From Prorocentrum cordatum (lineage: Eukaryota; Sar; Dinophyceae; Prorocentrales; Prorocentraceae), in assembly GCA_963575745.1 (NCBI GenBank), contig CAUYUJ010020263.1, positions 21,915 through 85,914 on the forward strand: DNA of 64,000 nucleotides. The letters are read 5' to 3'. This document shows positions 40,925-52,500 of the stretch, piece by piece. Position 1 is the stretch's first letter, and every line of letters starts with the position of its first letter. The notes beneath the pieces are model-generated. The model saw only the letters and a list, made by a program, of their open reading frames with translations. It was not told the origin of the DNA and did no database searches. The translations under genes were made by a program, and so were the position numbers.

Positions 40925-41085
40925 CAATGCGGACTGCGCCACGGGGACCTTCGGTGGGGCTCTATATGGGGCCACGAAACGCTGTACTGGGTGAGGGAGA
41001 CGCATGCGGACTGCGCCACGGGGACCTTCGGTGGAGTTCCCAAGCCCAGGGTCCCAAGAGAGCGTCTGAAGCGCTCCCAGGGTCC
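40925..41085 (+). repeat. 80-base tandem duplication
   Basis: ATGCGGACTGCGCCACGGGG ... ACCTTCGGTGG occurs at 40926 and 41006. The tail (41040-41115) is minus-strand CTTGGGGCC-family sequence. Confidence 0.8.
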
Positions 41086-41125
41086 CAAGAGAGATCCGAG
41101 ACAGCTCCAAGACACGCCCAAGACT

Positions 41126-41252
41126 GCCCCTGCTTCTTAGAAGGCGCGGGCCTTGGCTATACATGTGAGGCCGGCGCCTTCTAACAAGCAGCCCCCTTCC
41201 AAGACTAAGAAGCCTCACCCCTCTTCCCCCTACGCCCCTCTGCGCGCCGCCA
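41126..41252. mobile_element. 5'-truncated copy of the 9425-9595 foldback
   Basis: CTGCTTCTTAGAAGGCGCGG, GCCTTCTAACAAGCAGCC, CTTCCAAGAC, CCCTCTGCGCGCCGCC. The left outer arm is missing. Confidence 0.75.
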
Positions 41253-41841
41253 AATACAAACACCCTCCTAACTCAGGTCCCCTCCCCAAAGGGTTAGGGA
41301 TCCTTTTTTGGTTACTCACGGGATCCCAGAACTCAGACACCCTCGGTAGCAAGTCATGGGAACCTGGTATGCCCTCTTAATTCCGTCGGTTAGGTTCGGT
41401 TGGCGTCGATTAGCGTCCGGGAGTCGACTAGGCAGCGCCACTGTCGATTCCTGATGCCGCTCTTCTTCCTTGGCCCCCAGACGCCAGGCATGGCGTGCTG
41501 AAGAGCCAGCTGGCATTCGACGCCTACGAGCAGGCCTGCTGCTCCTCCAGCATCTGGCATGGCCAGGACTTGCCACACGAGAGAGATCGGCCACACTTTT
41601 GTGGGGATTTGTCCACGGCCGACGTCGCATGAGCCAAGGGGGTCTCACAGCTTGTATTAGGGCCCCGCTCAACGGCATGCGACTTAGATGATCTCGTACG
41701 GTCGGTTTGAGTCTGCCTGCTTGTCGCGCGCCGCGTGTGATGTTCCGATCGGTTTGATCTTGCACGCAGCACCGTCGGTCTTCGGGGTGGATGGAGTTGG
41801 CACGATCTTGGCACTGTCGTCACTTCGCCGCATGCGCGCGC
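41253..41841. other. unassigned, possible gene remnant
   Basis: A + frame near 41500-41630 reads QLAFDAYEQACCSSSIWHGQ and then HERDRPHFCGDLSTADVA, which looks protein-like but is short and unmatched. Confidence 0.3.
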
Positions 41842-42060
41842 TAGTGATGTATGCTTCGCTGCAAGGTTCACGCTTAGTTGCACTGTGCATTCGCGCTGCG
41901 TTGTGGAGGTGGACCGGGCGGACTTCGTTCCGGCTGGCATCGCGGACCCGTATTTGGATGCCGCCGTGGTGCTGGGCGCGACGGGGGCGCAGATATCGGT
42001 GCCCCAGCGCCCCGATGCTCCGATGCCCCGGATCGTTTGTTTGGAGCTTGTCCAGTTGTG
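41842..42060 (+). CDS. possible exon, unrecognised
   Basis: A frame ending in a stop at about 42058-42060 reads DVCFAARFTLSCTVHSRCVV, then EVDRADFVPAGIADPYLDAA and VVLGATGAQISVPQRPDAPM. It looks like ordinary protein rather than repeat. No start or domain. It may be the last exon of a gene whose other exons are not visible, or a fragment of a retroelement. Confidence 0.25.
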
Positions 42061-42374
42061 ACGTGTGTTTCATGGTCTGCTGATTTCTTCGCCAGCCGCC
42101 GATGCGGTTGCTGGATTGTTCGGACCTTCCGAACGTATCTTCGCAGAGGCAAGCGTGGGCGGTGGGGGGAGAGCATGGTCTTTCGGCTGCGCAGGGGACC
42201 AAGAGTCATCGATTCTTTCCGTCTCGCGTGACTAACCCCACCAGCCTGTCCAGAACGATGCCTGGGGGAGTTGTCGGGATGAGGGAAGTCGATACGCATA
42301 TGGTGGGAAGTCGGTACGCATGTAGTGTGAGTTGTTGGGTGGAGGTGGAGACGGATATCTCTGGGAGCCTTGTG

Positions 42375-42705
42375 GAGGTCTTGAAGCCAGATTGGAGCTT
42401 TCTTGGGGCCCTCTTGGGAGCGATTGGGACACCTTCGAGGCTATCTTGGGGCCCTCTCGGAGGCCTTGGAGGTCGTGGAGGTCCTCCAGGATGTAAGCGA
42501 GGGCAGAGTTCATTCCGACCCCCCGTCAGAGCCTGACAAATCGTCTCTTGGGGGGCTCCTGGGGCTCTCTCGAGCGATCTTGGAGCCAGCTCGTCAGAAG
42601 CGAAAAGGCGACGCAGCTCGGGGGCGTCTTTGGGAGCCTTCGAGGCCACTGGGGGCTAACGTGTGGCTGTCTTGGAGCTTCTTGGAGGTATCCTGCAGGC
42701 CATCT
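42375..42705 (+). repeat. CTTGGGGCC-type minisatellite (locus 4)
   Basis: Units such as TTTCTTGGGGCCCTCTTGGG and GGAGGCCTTGGAGG; same family as 40050-40560. Confidence 0.7.
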
Positions 42706-42840
42706 TGAGCAATATTGATTTATGTTGTCCCATCTTGAATGCCACCTTGGGCCTTCTGGCATCGTGGAGTCTCTAATTGACTGCGGGGGGCGCCATCCAG
42801 ACCCAGGGAAGTCTTCTCCTTACAAGTCGGACGAGAGCCA

Positions 42841-42861
42841 CCATAGCCATTTTGGCTCAAG
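42841..42861 (+). repeat. nearly full-length spliced-leader relic
   Basis: CCATAG then CCATTTTGGCTCAAG, matching the known leader over 21 bases with one change (A for G at position 3 of this stretch). It lies 89 bases before the ATG at 42951. Confidence 0.88.
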
Positions 42862-42950
42862 CCGTTCCTGTTTACATCCACTCTGGATCAGACCGCCGCG
42901 GTGCACGCCGCTGGAGCCCCGAGGCAGCAGGGCAGAGGACAGGCCGCGAG

Positions 42951-43562
42951 ATGGCTGCGTCTGCGCACGCGTGCGACGGGAACGTCTCCCTGGTGCTCCC
43001 ATACAGCGACCAGTGGCTGCAGCAGTGCTGGGACTTCGCGCAGCAGCATGGCCTCTCGTGGAAGCGCCACCGCCTCCAGGCCATCGACGCGGCCGGTGCC
43101 CCGGTGAGCCCCGAGAGGCAGGCCTTCCTGGACGCATCGGACTTCCCCCTGTCCGTTCAGTTCGTGCCCCGCGTGCCCGAAGTGGCCATCCACATCGACT
43201 GGAGCGCCGATGGGATACCGAGCCGCGCCCTCGGCGAAGGCAAGGACGAGGAGCCCAGCCCGCTCCTGGTGGACTGGAGCCGGGAGGGCCTGCCGCCCGC
43301 CGGCCAGCAGAAGGTGGTCTTCCTGGGCCCGAAGGGGGCCCTGAGGCGCCGGCGCGAGCCCCGGGCGCCGCTGAGGCCGAGCGCGCCGACGTGGGCCTTG
43401 CCGAAGCAGCAGGAGGCCCTCGCCGTGGCCGAGATGCTGCGCCGCGCGCCGGTGCGCAGCCCAGCGTGCCCCAAAGCCCCGGCGGTGCTCCCCAGGTGCG
43501 CGCGGATCCAGCAGCCTGGTGGCCGCGCGGCAGCGGGCCGGGCCAGCGGCGTCCGCCGCTGA
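42951..43562 (+). CDS. uncharacterised 203-residue protein downstream of an SL relic
   Basis: Uninterrupted frame from the first ATG after the SL relic. It starts MAASAHACDGNVSLVLPYSD and continues QWLQQCWDFAQQHGLSWKRH, then VPEVAIHIDWSADGIP. The C-terminal third is Ala/Arg/Pro-rich with KQQEALAVAEMLRR. No signal peptide, TM segment or domain I recognise. The frame also stays open upstream through the SL relic (it translates there as AILAQAV), but a start before the leader makes no sense for a trans-spliced mRNA. No introns, so a retrocopy is likely. A long (TCC)n tract begins 13 bases after the stop. Confidence 0.55.
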   Translation: MAASAHACDGNVSLVLPYSDQWLQQCWDFAQQHGLSWKRHRLQAIDAAGAPVSPERQAFLDASDFPLSVQFVPRVPEVAIHIDWSADGIPSRALGEGKDEEPSPLLVDWSREGLPPAGQQKVVFLGPKGALRRRREPRAPLRPSAPTWALPKQQEALAVAEMLRRAPVRSPACPKAPAVLPRCARIQQPGGRAAAGRASGVRR

Positions 43563-43574
43563 GCGTTTTTTTCG

Positions 43575-43582
43575 CTCATTCC

Positions 43583-43614
<32 letters not shown>

Positions 43615-43825
43615 CTCGTGCTCCTCGTGCTCCTCTTCCTCCTCCTCGTGCTCCTCCTCTTTCTCCTTCTCCTCCTCCTCTTCCTCCTGCTCCTGCTCCT
43701 CCTCCTCCTCCTCCTCCTCTTCCTCCTCATCCTGCTCCTCCTCCTCCTTCTCCTCCTCCTCGTCGTCCTCCTCCTCCTCCTCCTCCCCTCCTCCTCCTCC
43801 TCCTCGTCCTCCTCCCTCCTCCACA
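43575..43825 (+). repeat. (TCC)n microsatellite with GTG/CTG interruptions
   Basis: About 250 bases in the 3' flank of the gene at 42951. Confidence 0.95.
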
Positions 43826-44127
43826 ATTACACAATATGAAAATACTCTCCCACTTCCCCTGATGGCGTCCGGAAGATATTCGGCACCCCCCCGCGTACTG
43901 TTTTTTTACACACAGGATTCCCCGGAGTTGGGTTTTCGCTGGTGTTTTTTTCAAAAATGCTGCTCTCGCTGAGGCGCCGGCCTCATTTCTGCTCCCGAAT
44001 CGTTCCGAATCGTGCTCCCGCTGCAGCGTGGGCCTCATTTTCGGATCGGTGTTTGGCCTCCGTCGTTGAGGATGGCGTTCTCGCCCCAGCGCGGGCCTCT
44101 TTCTCGCGCGCCCATCCGCCCGCCACC
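43826..44127. other. spacer with weak GCTCTCGC..GCGCCGGCCTCATTT repeats
   Basis: Three diverged ~60-base blocks (43965, 44015, 44075) distantly recall the satellite at 6942-7511. No gene. Confidence 0.4.
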
Positions 44128-44372
44128 ACCGCGCCGCACCACCACCACCACCACCACCACCACCACCACCACCACCACCACCACCACCACCACCACCACC
44201 ACCACCAACCACCACCACACCAGCACCAGCACCAGCACCAGCACAGCACCACACCAGCACCAGCACCAGCACAGCAACCAAACCCCACCACCACCACCAG
44301 CACCACACCACCACCACCACCACCACCACCACCACCACCACCACCACCACCACCACCACCCCACCACCACCA
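44128..44372 (+). repeat. (CAC)n microsatellite with CAGCAC blocks
   Basis: About 245 bases, followed by (CACG/CGCA)n to about 44410. Poly-His, poly-Thr and poly-Pro frames are artefacts. Confidence 0.95.
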
Positions 44373-44412
44373 CCACACGCACACACGCACGCACGCACGC
44401 ACGCACGCGCAC

Positions 44413-44788
44413 CACCACCCACTACGCACGCGCGCGCGGAGCCACAGGTCCGCTACGACACGCGTCCGCGGATAGAGAAAATCAGCGCCATGGTAAGGGA
44501 TGGGAGGGAGGGGTAGGACGTCAGATATGACGCGAGCGCACCTAGCTTGTTCCCTCCCCCCTCCCCCCTCCTCCCTCCTCCTCTGCTCTCCCCTGGCGCC
44601 CTGCCTGCTGCGGAGGCGGCCGCTGGGGGCGGTCATGAATTCGGCCCGGGCGCGGCCAAACGGCCGCGGCCCGGGGGCCGCTCCGCGGGAGAGTTCTCGC
44701 TCCGACGAGAGCCCGCGAGGGGCCATCGCGCGCAGGCGGCGGAGGGTTTGCGGGCTTGCCCGCAGTGTACATACATGCCACCCCCATC
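44413..44788. other. unassigned spacer
   Basis: No gene recognised. Confidence 0.4.
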
Positions 44789-44955
44789 TCACCGCCCACC
44801 AAGCCACCCCCACCCCAACCCGAAGGCCCCGATGTGCCTTCCATCTCCAGTGTGGGGGGCGGTCGGGGAACACCGAGAAACCACGCGTGGAGCCCGTGCC
44901 CCCCCAACCCGGAATTCGAGTTTTCGGGTCAGGTTGGGGTGGCCTGGTGGGCGGT
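44789..44955 (+). mobile_element. F5 MITE, copy 3
   Basis: ACCGCCCACCAAGCCACCCC...GGGGTGGCCTGGTGGGCGGT ends and the same core order as 17443-17609. Confidence 0.88.
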
Positions 44956-45154
44956 CGCCATCGGTGGGGCGCTGCCGCTCAGCACGGCACGGGCGCGCGC
45001 CCCCCCCCCCAGAGCGCAAACTGTTTGATAAGCTCCTGGCTGTCGGCGCCTGCCGCGGTGGGGAGCAGGGGAATGCCCCTCCTCGGCTGCCAAGAGCTGT
45101 CGGCTTTCTGCCGAAGGAGGCGCAGAAATGGCATCGGCATCGAAGTTTCTTCTA

Positions 45155-45346
45155 CGGTGGGCACCCATGCCAAGAGGCACCCTCCTTGCCTCCAGGGTGC
45201 CCTGGGTTCCTTGGATTTCGATGGTCTTCTGACGGAAAGCGTGACGTTACCACACCAAAATCGATCGACGTCCAGGACGTCGATCGATTTTGGGGTCTCA
45301 TGGTTGGGTCTCTGGTGGAAGGTTTCTCGTGGTCGAGCTCGCACTG
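45155..45346 (+). mobile_element. F3 MITE, copy 3, with a perfect internal palindrome
   Basis: Starts after TA (45153-45154) with CGGTGGGC and ends GCACTG. Interior order as in the other copies. At 45255-45293 two 19-base arms (CCAAAATCGATCGACGTCC and its complement) flank a single A. Confidence 0.85.
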
Positions 45347-45449
45347 TGCGCGGCGACCCCGTGTGTGCGCGGTCGCACAGGTGCGTTTGCGTCCCGCGCG
45401 GAGCGTCTGCGAACAGGAAGGCCCCGCGTCCACGGGGCCGCCGCCCAGG

Positions 45450-45745
45450 GGGCTTCTGGCCCTCAGAAGGCCGTGGACACCGATGTGCTTTCCGCCCACT
45501 GCTGGCGACGGGCTGGGGCGCAGCCCTATGGTAGCCTTAAGTCGGGTCTGTCCCTCTATAGGAGGAACCGTCAACAAAAAAACGTATTTGTTTGACAATG
45601 TTTGGGCATTGTGTGGTTTTTTATTTCTTCGTCGAAGCTCGGCCTGTAGGGGGGACATGACCGACCTAAGCCCACTGCTGGCGACCGGCTGGGGCGCAGC
45701 CGCATGGTAGCCAGGCCCTCGTTGAGGGGAAGGTGCAGCGTCACT
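45450..45745 (+). mobile_element. F6 dispersed repeat split by F7
   Basis: GCTTCTGGCCCTCAGAAGGC ... CACTGCTGGCGAC.GGCTGG ... AGGCCCTCGTTGAGGGGAAG matches 33350-33470. The inner 45-base block is present twice, on each side of F7 (45492-45536 and 45668-45712). Confidence 0.75.
45537..45669 (+). mobile_element. F7 MITE, copy 3
   Basis: TTAAGTCGGGTCTGTCCCTC...GGGGGACATGACCGACCTAA ends, AT-rich core. Confidence 0.85.
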
Positions 45746-45779
45746 GTTGGGGATGCGGGGCCCCGACGTTGTGTGTTTT

Positions 45780-45960
45780 GGCATGGCGCTGGCCCCCAGA
45801 GGTTTCGACTCATTCCCTGGGACCAGTTTGTCATTCCCAGTCGTTCTTGCTGACGGTCCCAGGGCAGTGGTGTAAGGACCCCTTGGGCGAAACATAGCGA
45901 AGCACCTTCCGTCGTGATTTGTTCAAGATTTGAGGGGGTCCTGGGAGGGAGGGCCCAGGG
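45780..45960 (+). mobile_element. F1 dispersed repeat, copy 6
   Basis: GGCCCCCAGAGGTTTCGACT, CCTGGGACCAGTTTGTCATT, TGACGGTCCCAGGGC, CCTTCCGTCGTGATTTGTTC, GAGGGGGTCCTGGGAGG. Confidence 0.75.
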
Positions 45961-46396
45961 ATCTGGCGCGGTCCGCGAGAGGCGCCGCATCCTCCCCCTT
46001 GTTGGTGAGCACCCGGCAAAGCACGCACGCCTGCCCGAATGTCGGAGAGCGCCAGGCAGGATGGGATGCGGGCTCTGAGAGGCTCCGTGTGCCAGCCGCG
46101 GCTGGCAGCAGGTCGTGGGGCGGCCTGACATTTCGAGCAGCTCCTGGCCTACACAGCCCTTCGTGATTTATCGAAGGAGAAGAACAATAAGACGGAGCAT
46201 ACTAAGACAGACTAGTAGCTGCATGAACGTACAGTGCCGTTTTTCCTACATGCTCCGCGTGCGGATCATGCATAAAGCAATTCAGCGACCTAGTACTAAA
46301 AACAACGCTGAGTCCATGTATACATTGATTCGTAAATTAGTCATGTATTAAAACATCCGATGTTTTTGAACATCACACGTATTAACAATTGCCCTG
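45961..46396. other. unassigned spacer, AT-rich in its second half
   Basis: No gene or repeat family recognised. Confidence 0.4.
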
Positions 46397-46548
46397 TAAA
46401 CTTCTGGAGCTCCGCGCGGATTTCTCGGACCGGCGCTTGGGGCCTCTGCGCGGCGCCTCCGGCGCCGCCCCCTGCCGCGCTCCGCGCGCCCAGGGGAGGG
46501 GGTCCAGCGCAGATCCGAGAATCCCTCGCGGACCTTCGAACGTTTCTG
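46397..46548 (+). mobile_element. F2 foldback element, copy 4
   Basis: AAACTTCTGGAGCTCCGCGC, GGCGCCTCCGGCGCC, GCGCTCCGCGCGCC, GATCCGAGAA, ACCTTCGAACGTTT. Inverted ends as in the other copies. Confidence 0.8.
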
Positions 46549-46589
46549 CTTCTGCAGTTCACTGCTCCTCTAATCCTCCGAATTCATTT

Positions 46590-46592
46590 TTT

Positions 46593-46627
<35 letters not shown>
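46590..46627 (+). repeat. poly-T plus (TA)n tract
   Basis: T run followed by about 15 TA units. Confidence 0.95.
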
Positions 46628-46628
<1 letters not shown>

Positions 46629-46681
46629 AAACACATCGTCGCACCATCAGCTCATCGTTTATGCTTCTGCAGTTCATCGGG

Positions 46682-46838
46682 GGTGGACAGACCTCCTACC
46701 CTGACACGTCGATTAAGGAATTGCCCGTTTTCGGTTCGCGAGGGGGCGTCGCGGCCGTCATTTTTGCGGGTCCAGGTTCGTCGGTTTTGGGGCCCAGGCC
46801 GTTTTCATTAAGGGGAGGTCTCTTAAAGGGAGGTTTGT
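46682..46838 (+). mobile_element. F11 dispersed repeat, copy 2, between duplicated flanks
   Basis: Collinear with 14285-14430. The flanks (TTCACTGCTCCTCTAATCC..., CACATCGTCGCACCATC) at 46558-46650 are repeated at 46850-46910. Confidence 0.65.
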
Positions 46839-46910
46839 CCACCGCCGAGTTCATTGCTCTTCTAATCCTCCGAACAGTATATGTTTATCCAAACACGTCG
46901 TCGCACCATC

Positions 46911-47899
46911 GAATCACGTCGAATCTGAAGTTCCCATCAGTACAGTTGGAGCTGAGCAGCTTTAACCAGTACACCGTCTGGTTCGAACAACCGGGGACAA
47001 GTTCTCGTCCAACTGTTCTCAAACTTCAAAGGGTAAGATCAGTGGTGATTCGGGTAAGGGTAAGGGAAACGTGGCAAGACTTTACACAGAGAATTATGCC
47101 CCCCATGTGAGGATCACGCGTGGGCCAAAATTTGAACACGGCCCCTAGGCAGCCCGAGACACGCGCTCCAATCAGCCGCTTCTCGCGCCGCTGTCGGGCC
47201 CAAATCGCTCCAGCAGCGCACCACGGTGGCGCAAAGACGGATCCGAAGAAGCTTAAGACGGTTCCAAGACGGCGGGCGCGTGACTCCCCAAGAACATTTG
47301 AGGATTGCTTGGAAAACCTCAGAACCTATCCAATCGCCTCCGTCACGTCACAGGAGCCCCAGACTTGCCAAACCTCATGTCCAAGAAAGCCGCCGCGAAG
47401 CTATACAGATACAGAATAATCAGTCGAAACATTTGCAACAACTATTGTTGTGGCCACAGACTAGTGCTTCCCTGCATCTTAGACAAGATGCGAAGTTCTG
47501 GTGGCCCGCTTCAGCGCAGCTCTGCGAACCATGTCCTGCTCCCTCCTTGCCCAGTGCACTCGCGCAACACTCATTGGATCATGCCACGTGCAACCGAACT
47601 CGAACCAGTCTTGCTGACCTCGTGACCGCTCGAACAGCCACATTGTGCATACTGTGTATACACGCGTGTATATACGTGTATGTGTACATACGTATACACT
47701 AGAAACCACGCGCGCGCTTCGCGCGCGCTGGAGTTCTTGTCCAGTGGGCTTGCAGCGGACGGGTCATGTAGAAACATCTGGGTGGCCAAATCTCTAAGCC
47801 CGCACAGCAACACTTCACGAGCCTCGACGGCAACCACGCAGGACACTTCATGGCTGCCTTCGGCGATTTTCGCACTCTCGCCTATTCGTCTTCCGGTGC
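46911..47899. other. unassigned region
   Basis: About 1 kb without a recognised gene. There is a short TATACGTG-type tract at 47655-47700. Frames of 100-150 codons exist but show no domain. Confidence 0.4.
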
Positions 47900-48160
47900 G
47901 CCCCCAAAGCCTCCTCGCAGCTCCGAGATGGCCCAAGAGGGCCCCCAGGGTCTCCCCAAAGGAGTCCAAAGAGGAAAGCTTCAGAGGCTGGGTCCCACGA
48001 GAGTCCCACGAGGGCCCCAAGAGGAGATTGGTCGCGCTGCAACGAGGCGAATGAAGGGCCGCCCTCTTTGTGGACGCCAGCCTCATTGATGATCCCAGCA
48101 GGGGATCTGAGAGAGCCCAAAGAGTGCTCCAAGAGGCCCAAAGAGGCTCCACAACTGATC
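47900..48160 (-). repeat. CTTGGGGCC-type minisatellite, opposite strand (locus 5)
   Basis: GGCCCAAGAGGGCCCCCAGG and CCAAAGAGGCTCC units; the complement belongs to the 40050-40560 family. Confidence 0.65.
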
Positions 48161-48845
48161 GTTTTGCTTTAAAGAAGCGGTGGCATAAGACGAGGCGAAG
48201 CCAAGCTGAGCCTAGCTCATTGGTGCGAGAATGCGGCAGACAAGCTGAGCACGCAAACCTCGAAGGAGCTAAAGCGAGCTCAGATCAGCTGACAGCCCCC
48301 CTCAGTTCAGCTCGGCCGAATTCAAGCTCTCTCGGGTAAAAGGCTGGTGAGAAGCCAAGCTGCACTATGCTGCAATCAGCGTGCCTAGCGCTATCAAGGC
48401 GACCAGCGCCAAACGAGCTCAGATCGGGTGAACCACCGTCCGAGCAGCTGAACCCTTCCAAGCCCCATGGGTCAGGGACACGTGGCACGGCCGCAATCAG
48501 GGTCTCGCGAAGCTTCCCGCAGCTTGAACAGGTAACCACAAGTTGAGAACAGAAGAACAGCTGAGTGGGCCCTAAGGGCTCCCCAGGGGGACCCGCGCGC
48601 GCACAAACTTGCGGCCCACGAACAACAATAATTTCTTGATGGCCAGGAAATGACTCGCGACAGGCCCCGGAAGCCCAAAGCAGTTGGAACAGAACTTTCA
48701 GCTCCAGCCGGCAAGTTCGAACAAAAAAGTGGGGAGGATGGTCGTCACGGCCGTGGGCAGCTCGGGAAATTGGTGCGCGTTGGGACCCCGGGAGGGGTCT
48801 GGGGCTCGAGTGTTTGAGCTGCCGTTGTCTCGGCCCGCCCTGCTC
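48161..48845. other. unassigned region
   Basis: Degenerate AAGCTGAGC and GAGCTCAGATC words around 48190-48450. No gene. Confidence 0.4.
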
Positions 48846-49512
<667 letters not shown>

Positions 49513-49599
49513 AGTACACTTACGACGATGAGGAGAAGGAGGAGGACGGCGTTTACCGCTCTTACTAATGTTGCTTTCCTAGAGGCTCCAACTCCTAGG

Positions 49600-52500
49600 T
49601 AGGGTCGCATTTTTTTGTCTTGCGCGGGCTCGCGCCTAGCCGGGCCGCCGCGCGGGGCTCTGCCGTGGCCCGCCGCCCGCCGCCGTTGGCCCAGGCCTCA
49701 GGCCTGCCGCCCCCCGCCGCCTCGGCCGCTCCCATCCGCCCCGCTTGCCGGCGGGCGGCCGAGCCCGGCCCCGCCTCGGCGCCCCCCGCCTTCGCCATCC
49801 AGCGCGCGGCCCTCCGCGCGCCTCGGCCGGCCCCTGGCGGGCCCCAGCCAGCCGCTGCCCGCCGCCTCCGCCTCCACCCCCTCGCCGCGGAGCTCCGCCG
49901 GCCGCGGCGCCTCGTCTCGCTCCTGGCGCGGCTGCGCTGCGGGGCCCCCACGGCCGCCCCGAGAGTCGCGGGCGTTCTAGCCCCGCCCTCACTCGGGGCC
50001 CGCTCTGGCGTGCTTCCCCGAACCCCTCCTAGCCGAAGGGCGGCGGGGCCCCCGCGCTGCCGCCCTCGGCCTCCTCTCCCCAGCGCCCGCCTCCTCCGCC
50101 GCCTCCTGGAGCCCAGCCGCTGCCGCCGGCCCGCCGCCGCCAGCCGCCGCCGGCCGCCGTCGCCCCCTGCCGCGCCAGCGTCCGCGCGGGCCCTCCGCTC
50201 GCCGCTGCCAGGCGCGCCCGCGCGGCAGCGGGCGGCGGCCGCGGCCCAGTCTCTGCGGCCCCCTCTCCTCCTCGCCTTTGGCGCCGGTAGGGCCCCGCCC
50301 GCCCGCCTGCTGCGGCGGCCCGCCAGAGCGCTGGGGCCCCGCCAGCAGCCGCGCTCCTTCGCCGGAAGCCCCGGCCGCCCAGCCGGAGCGGCATGCGGCA
50401 ACGCACGCGTTGCTCAGGCGTCAGCGGGTCGAGCCGCGGTAGCTTCTTGTGGACCTCCAGTAGCGCGTTGTCGTAGGCGGCCGCGGCGGCCTGGCAGTGC
50501 GCTGGCCGGATGGCGCAGAGCGTCAGCTTGCCCGTGCCGCAGTGACGGAGGAGGAGCCCGGCCACTCGGGTCGCCGGAGGGTGCGGCAAGGCCAGCGTCG
50601 GCAGCAAGCGAGCGTCTGCAGCAGCGCAGCCGCTCTGTCAGCAGTCTCCGGGCAGCGCGCCGCGGCGTATAGGCGGCGCTGCCCAAGTCCGGCGCCCGTC
50701 GCTCTCGAGGTTGCCCGGCGGCCGCGGCCCCCCCAGCGGGACGCCCAGATGCGTCGCGCCGTCGGTGCGCCAGCGCTCTTCCAGCCCTGCCGGGCAAGGC
50801 GGGCGGGCAGACCGCGCTTGCGTTTTTCGCCGTTGCAGCTCGAGCCCTAGGCGCCCAAGCGCGGCCTCCGCAGTCGCTTCCACCTCGCTCGCCAGTGGCG
50901 GGGGGGCGAGCGCGACGATGTCGTCCAGGTACGCCAGCACCCAGACGTCGTCTGCCCGCAGGCCGCAGGCGGTCACCCTAGCCCTCAGTGCGTCTTCCAG
51001 CGCGCGCAAGGGGGAGCGGAGGCCGCAGGCGAAGAGGAGGGGCGCCAGCGGGCCCCCCTGGTCGACGCCGTCCGCCGAGCCCAAGCGGTGGCAGTCCCCG
51101 CCCGTGCCCCAGAAGTCATATCGGGAGCGGCGCCGGGAGAAGAGGTCTGCGAAGGGGAGGAGCTCTGGCGCCGCCCCCTCTAGTTCGGCCAGGCAGGCCT
51201 CGCGCCGTGCGGTCCCGTAGGCGTTCTTCTCGTCCAGCGCCACCGGGACCAGGTCCGGGTTCGCCTCCATCAGCGCTCGGACAGTGTGCGCCAGCAGCTC
51301 GGTGCCCGCTTCCGTGCCGATGGCGAACTGGTGCCGGCCCAGCGCGGCCGCGAGTTCCTCCTTCCGCGGCGCCACCAGCGCCCTCCCCACCAGGCGGCGG
51401 AGGACGTTTGGCGCGGCGATGGGGCGCGCCCCGCCGCCCGGCTTGCTGAGCGGCGTCGCTCGGGGAAGGGCGAGTGCGTCCGCGGCGCTCGCAGGCAGGT
51501 CCCCAGTGGCGAGCCGGTCGCAGAGGTTACATAATGTTTCAAGGACGACAGGCTCCGCCAGCAGCGCCCGCAGTGCTCGAAACGGCCGCCCCTCACGGCG
51601 GCCCCGCTCCCTTTCGGGCTCCGTCTGAGCGCTCTTCGCAATTCCAGGTGGGAGAGGGGCGAGGCGGCGGCGGTCCGCCGCGCGGCTTTGGCTCAAGGGC
51701 AGGCTCGCCGTGCGGCTCGAGCAGTTCTTGGAGCGCGGCGGCCGCCGTCTCGGGCGTCAGAGGCGCCGGCCCCGTGCTGGCGTGGAGCGCGGCTGCCCGG
51801 GAGTACTCTTCGGCCAGCGCCTTCCGGACCACCGCGTCGGCGAGGTGCCCCTCGGCGGCGGCGCCCTGGTGCTCCCCGGCGGCGCCCTCTCTGCGCGCGC
51901 GCGCCAGGCCCTGGGCGGTCTGCCGCGCCTCCTCCAGTAGCTCCCCCCAGGCGCCTCTGTGGAGCTGAGAACACCGCTGGCGGATCAGCCCGGCCCGCGC
52001 AGCTGCGCAGCTGGCGTTTGCCGCCGGTGCCCCTTTTCAGAGAAGCAGAAGCTTCTAAGCCCGTTCTTCTGCCAGGCTGCCACGTGGCGCGCGCAGCGCC
52101 GCTTTGCAGAGGGCCTCCGCGGCCTGCGCGGCCGCGGCCCGCGCCCCGCCGCCGGGCACGAAGCGGGGCGTGGGGCAGTCCGCAGCCAGCTCGTCCAGTA
52201 GGTCCAGGTCGTCGAGCCCGGATCCAGCACGCCGCCTCCTTGTTCTGGAGCGGCGGCGGCGGCCCCGGCGCCGCGGCGGCGGGCCCGGCGACGGAGGGCC
52301 CGGCGGGCGCGGCGGGCGCGGCCGCCGCCGCGGGGGCGGCCGCAGGGGCGGCAGCGCCGGCGCCCTGCCCGGCGTCAGCAACAGCGGCCGCCGCGCCGCC
52401 GCCGCCGCGGCCGCGGCGGCCGCGGCGGCCTCGGCGGCAGCCGCAGTGCAGCCCTGGCAGAGGAGCGCGTCGCAGTCTTCGCAGTGCTGGAGCCAGCCGC

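Noticed and set aside
43942-44475. Poly-His frame
   Set aside because: Direct translation of (CAC)n at 44128-44372.
49620-50672. 350-codon + strand frame
   Set aside because: Shadow of the LINE C-terminal region; composition only, no domain.
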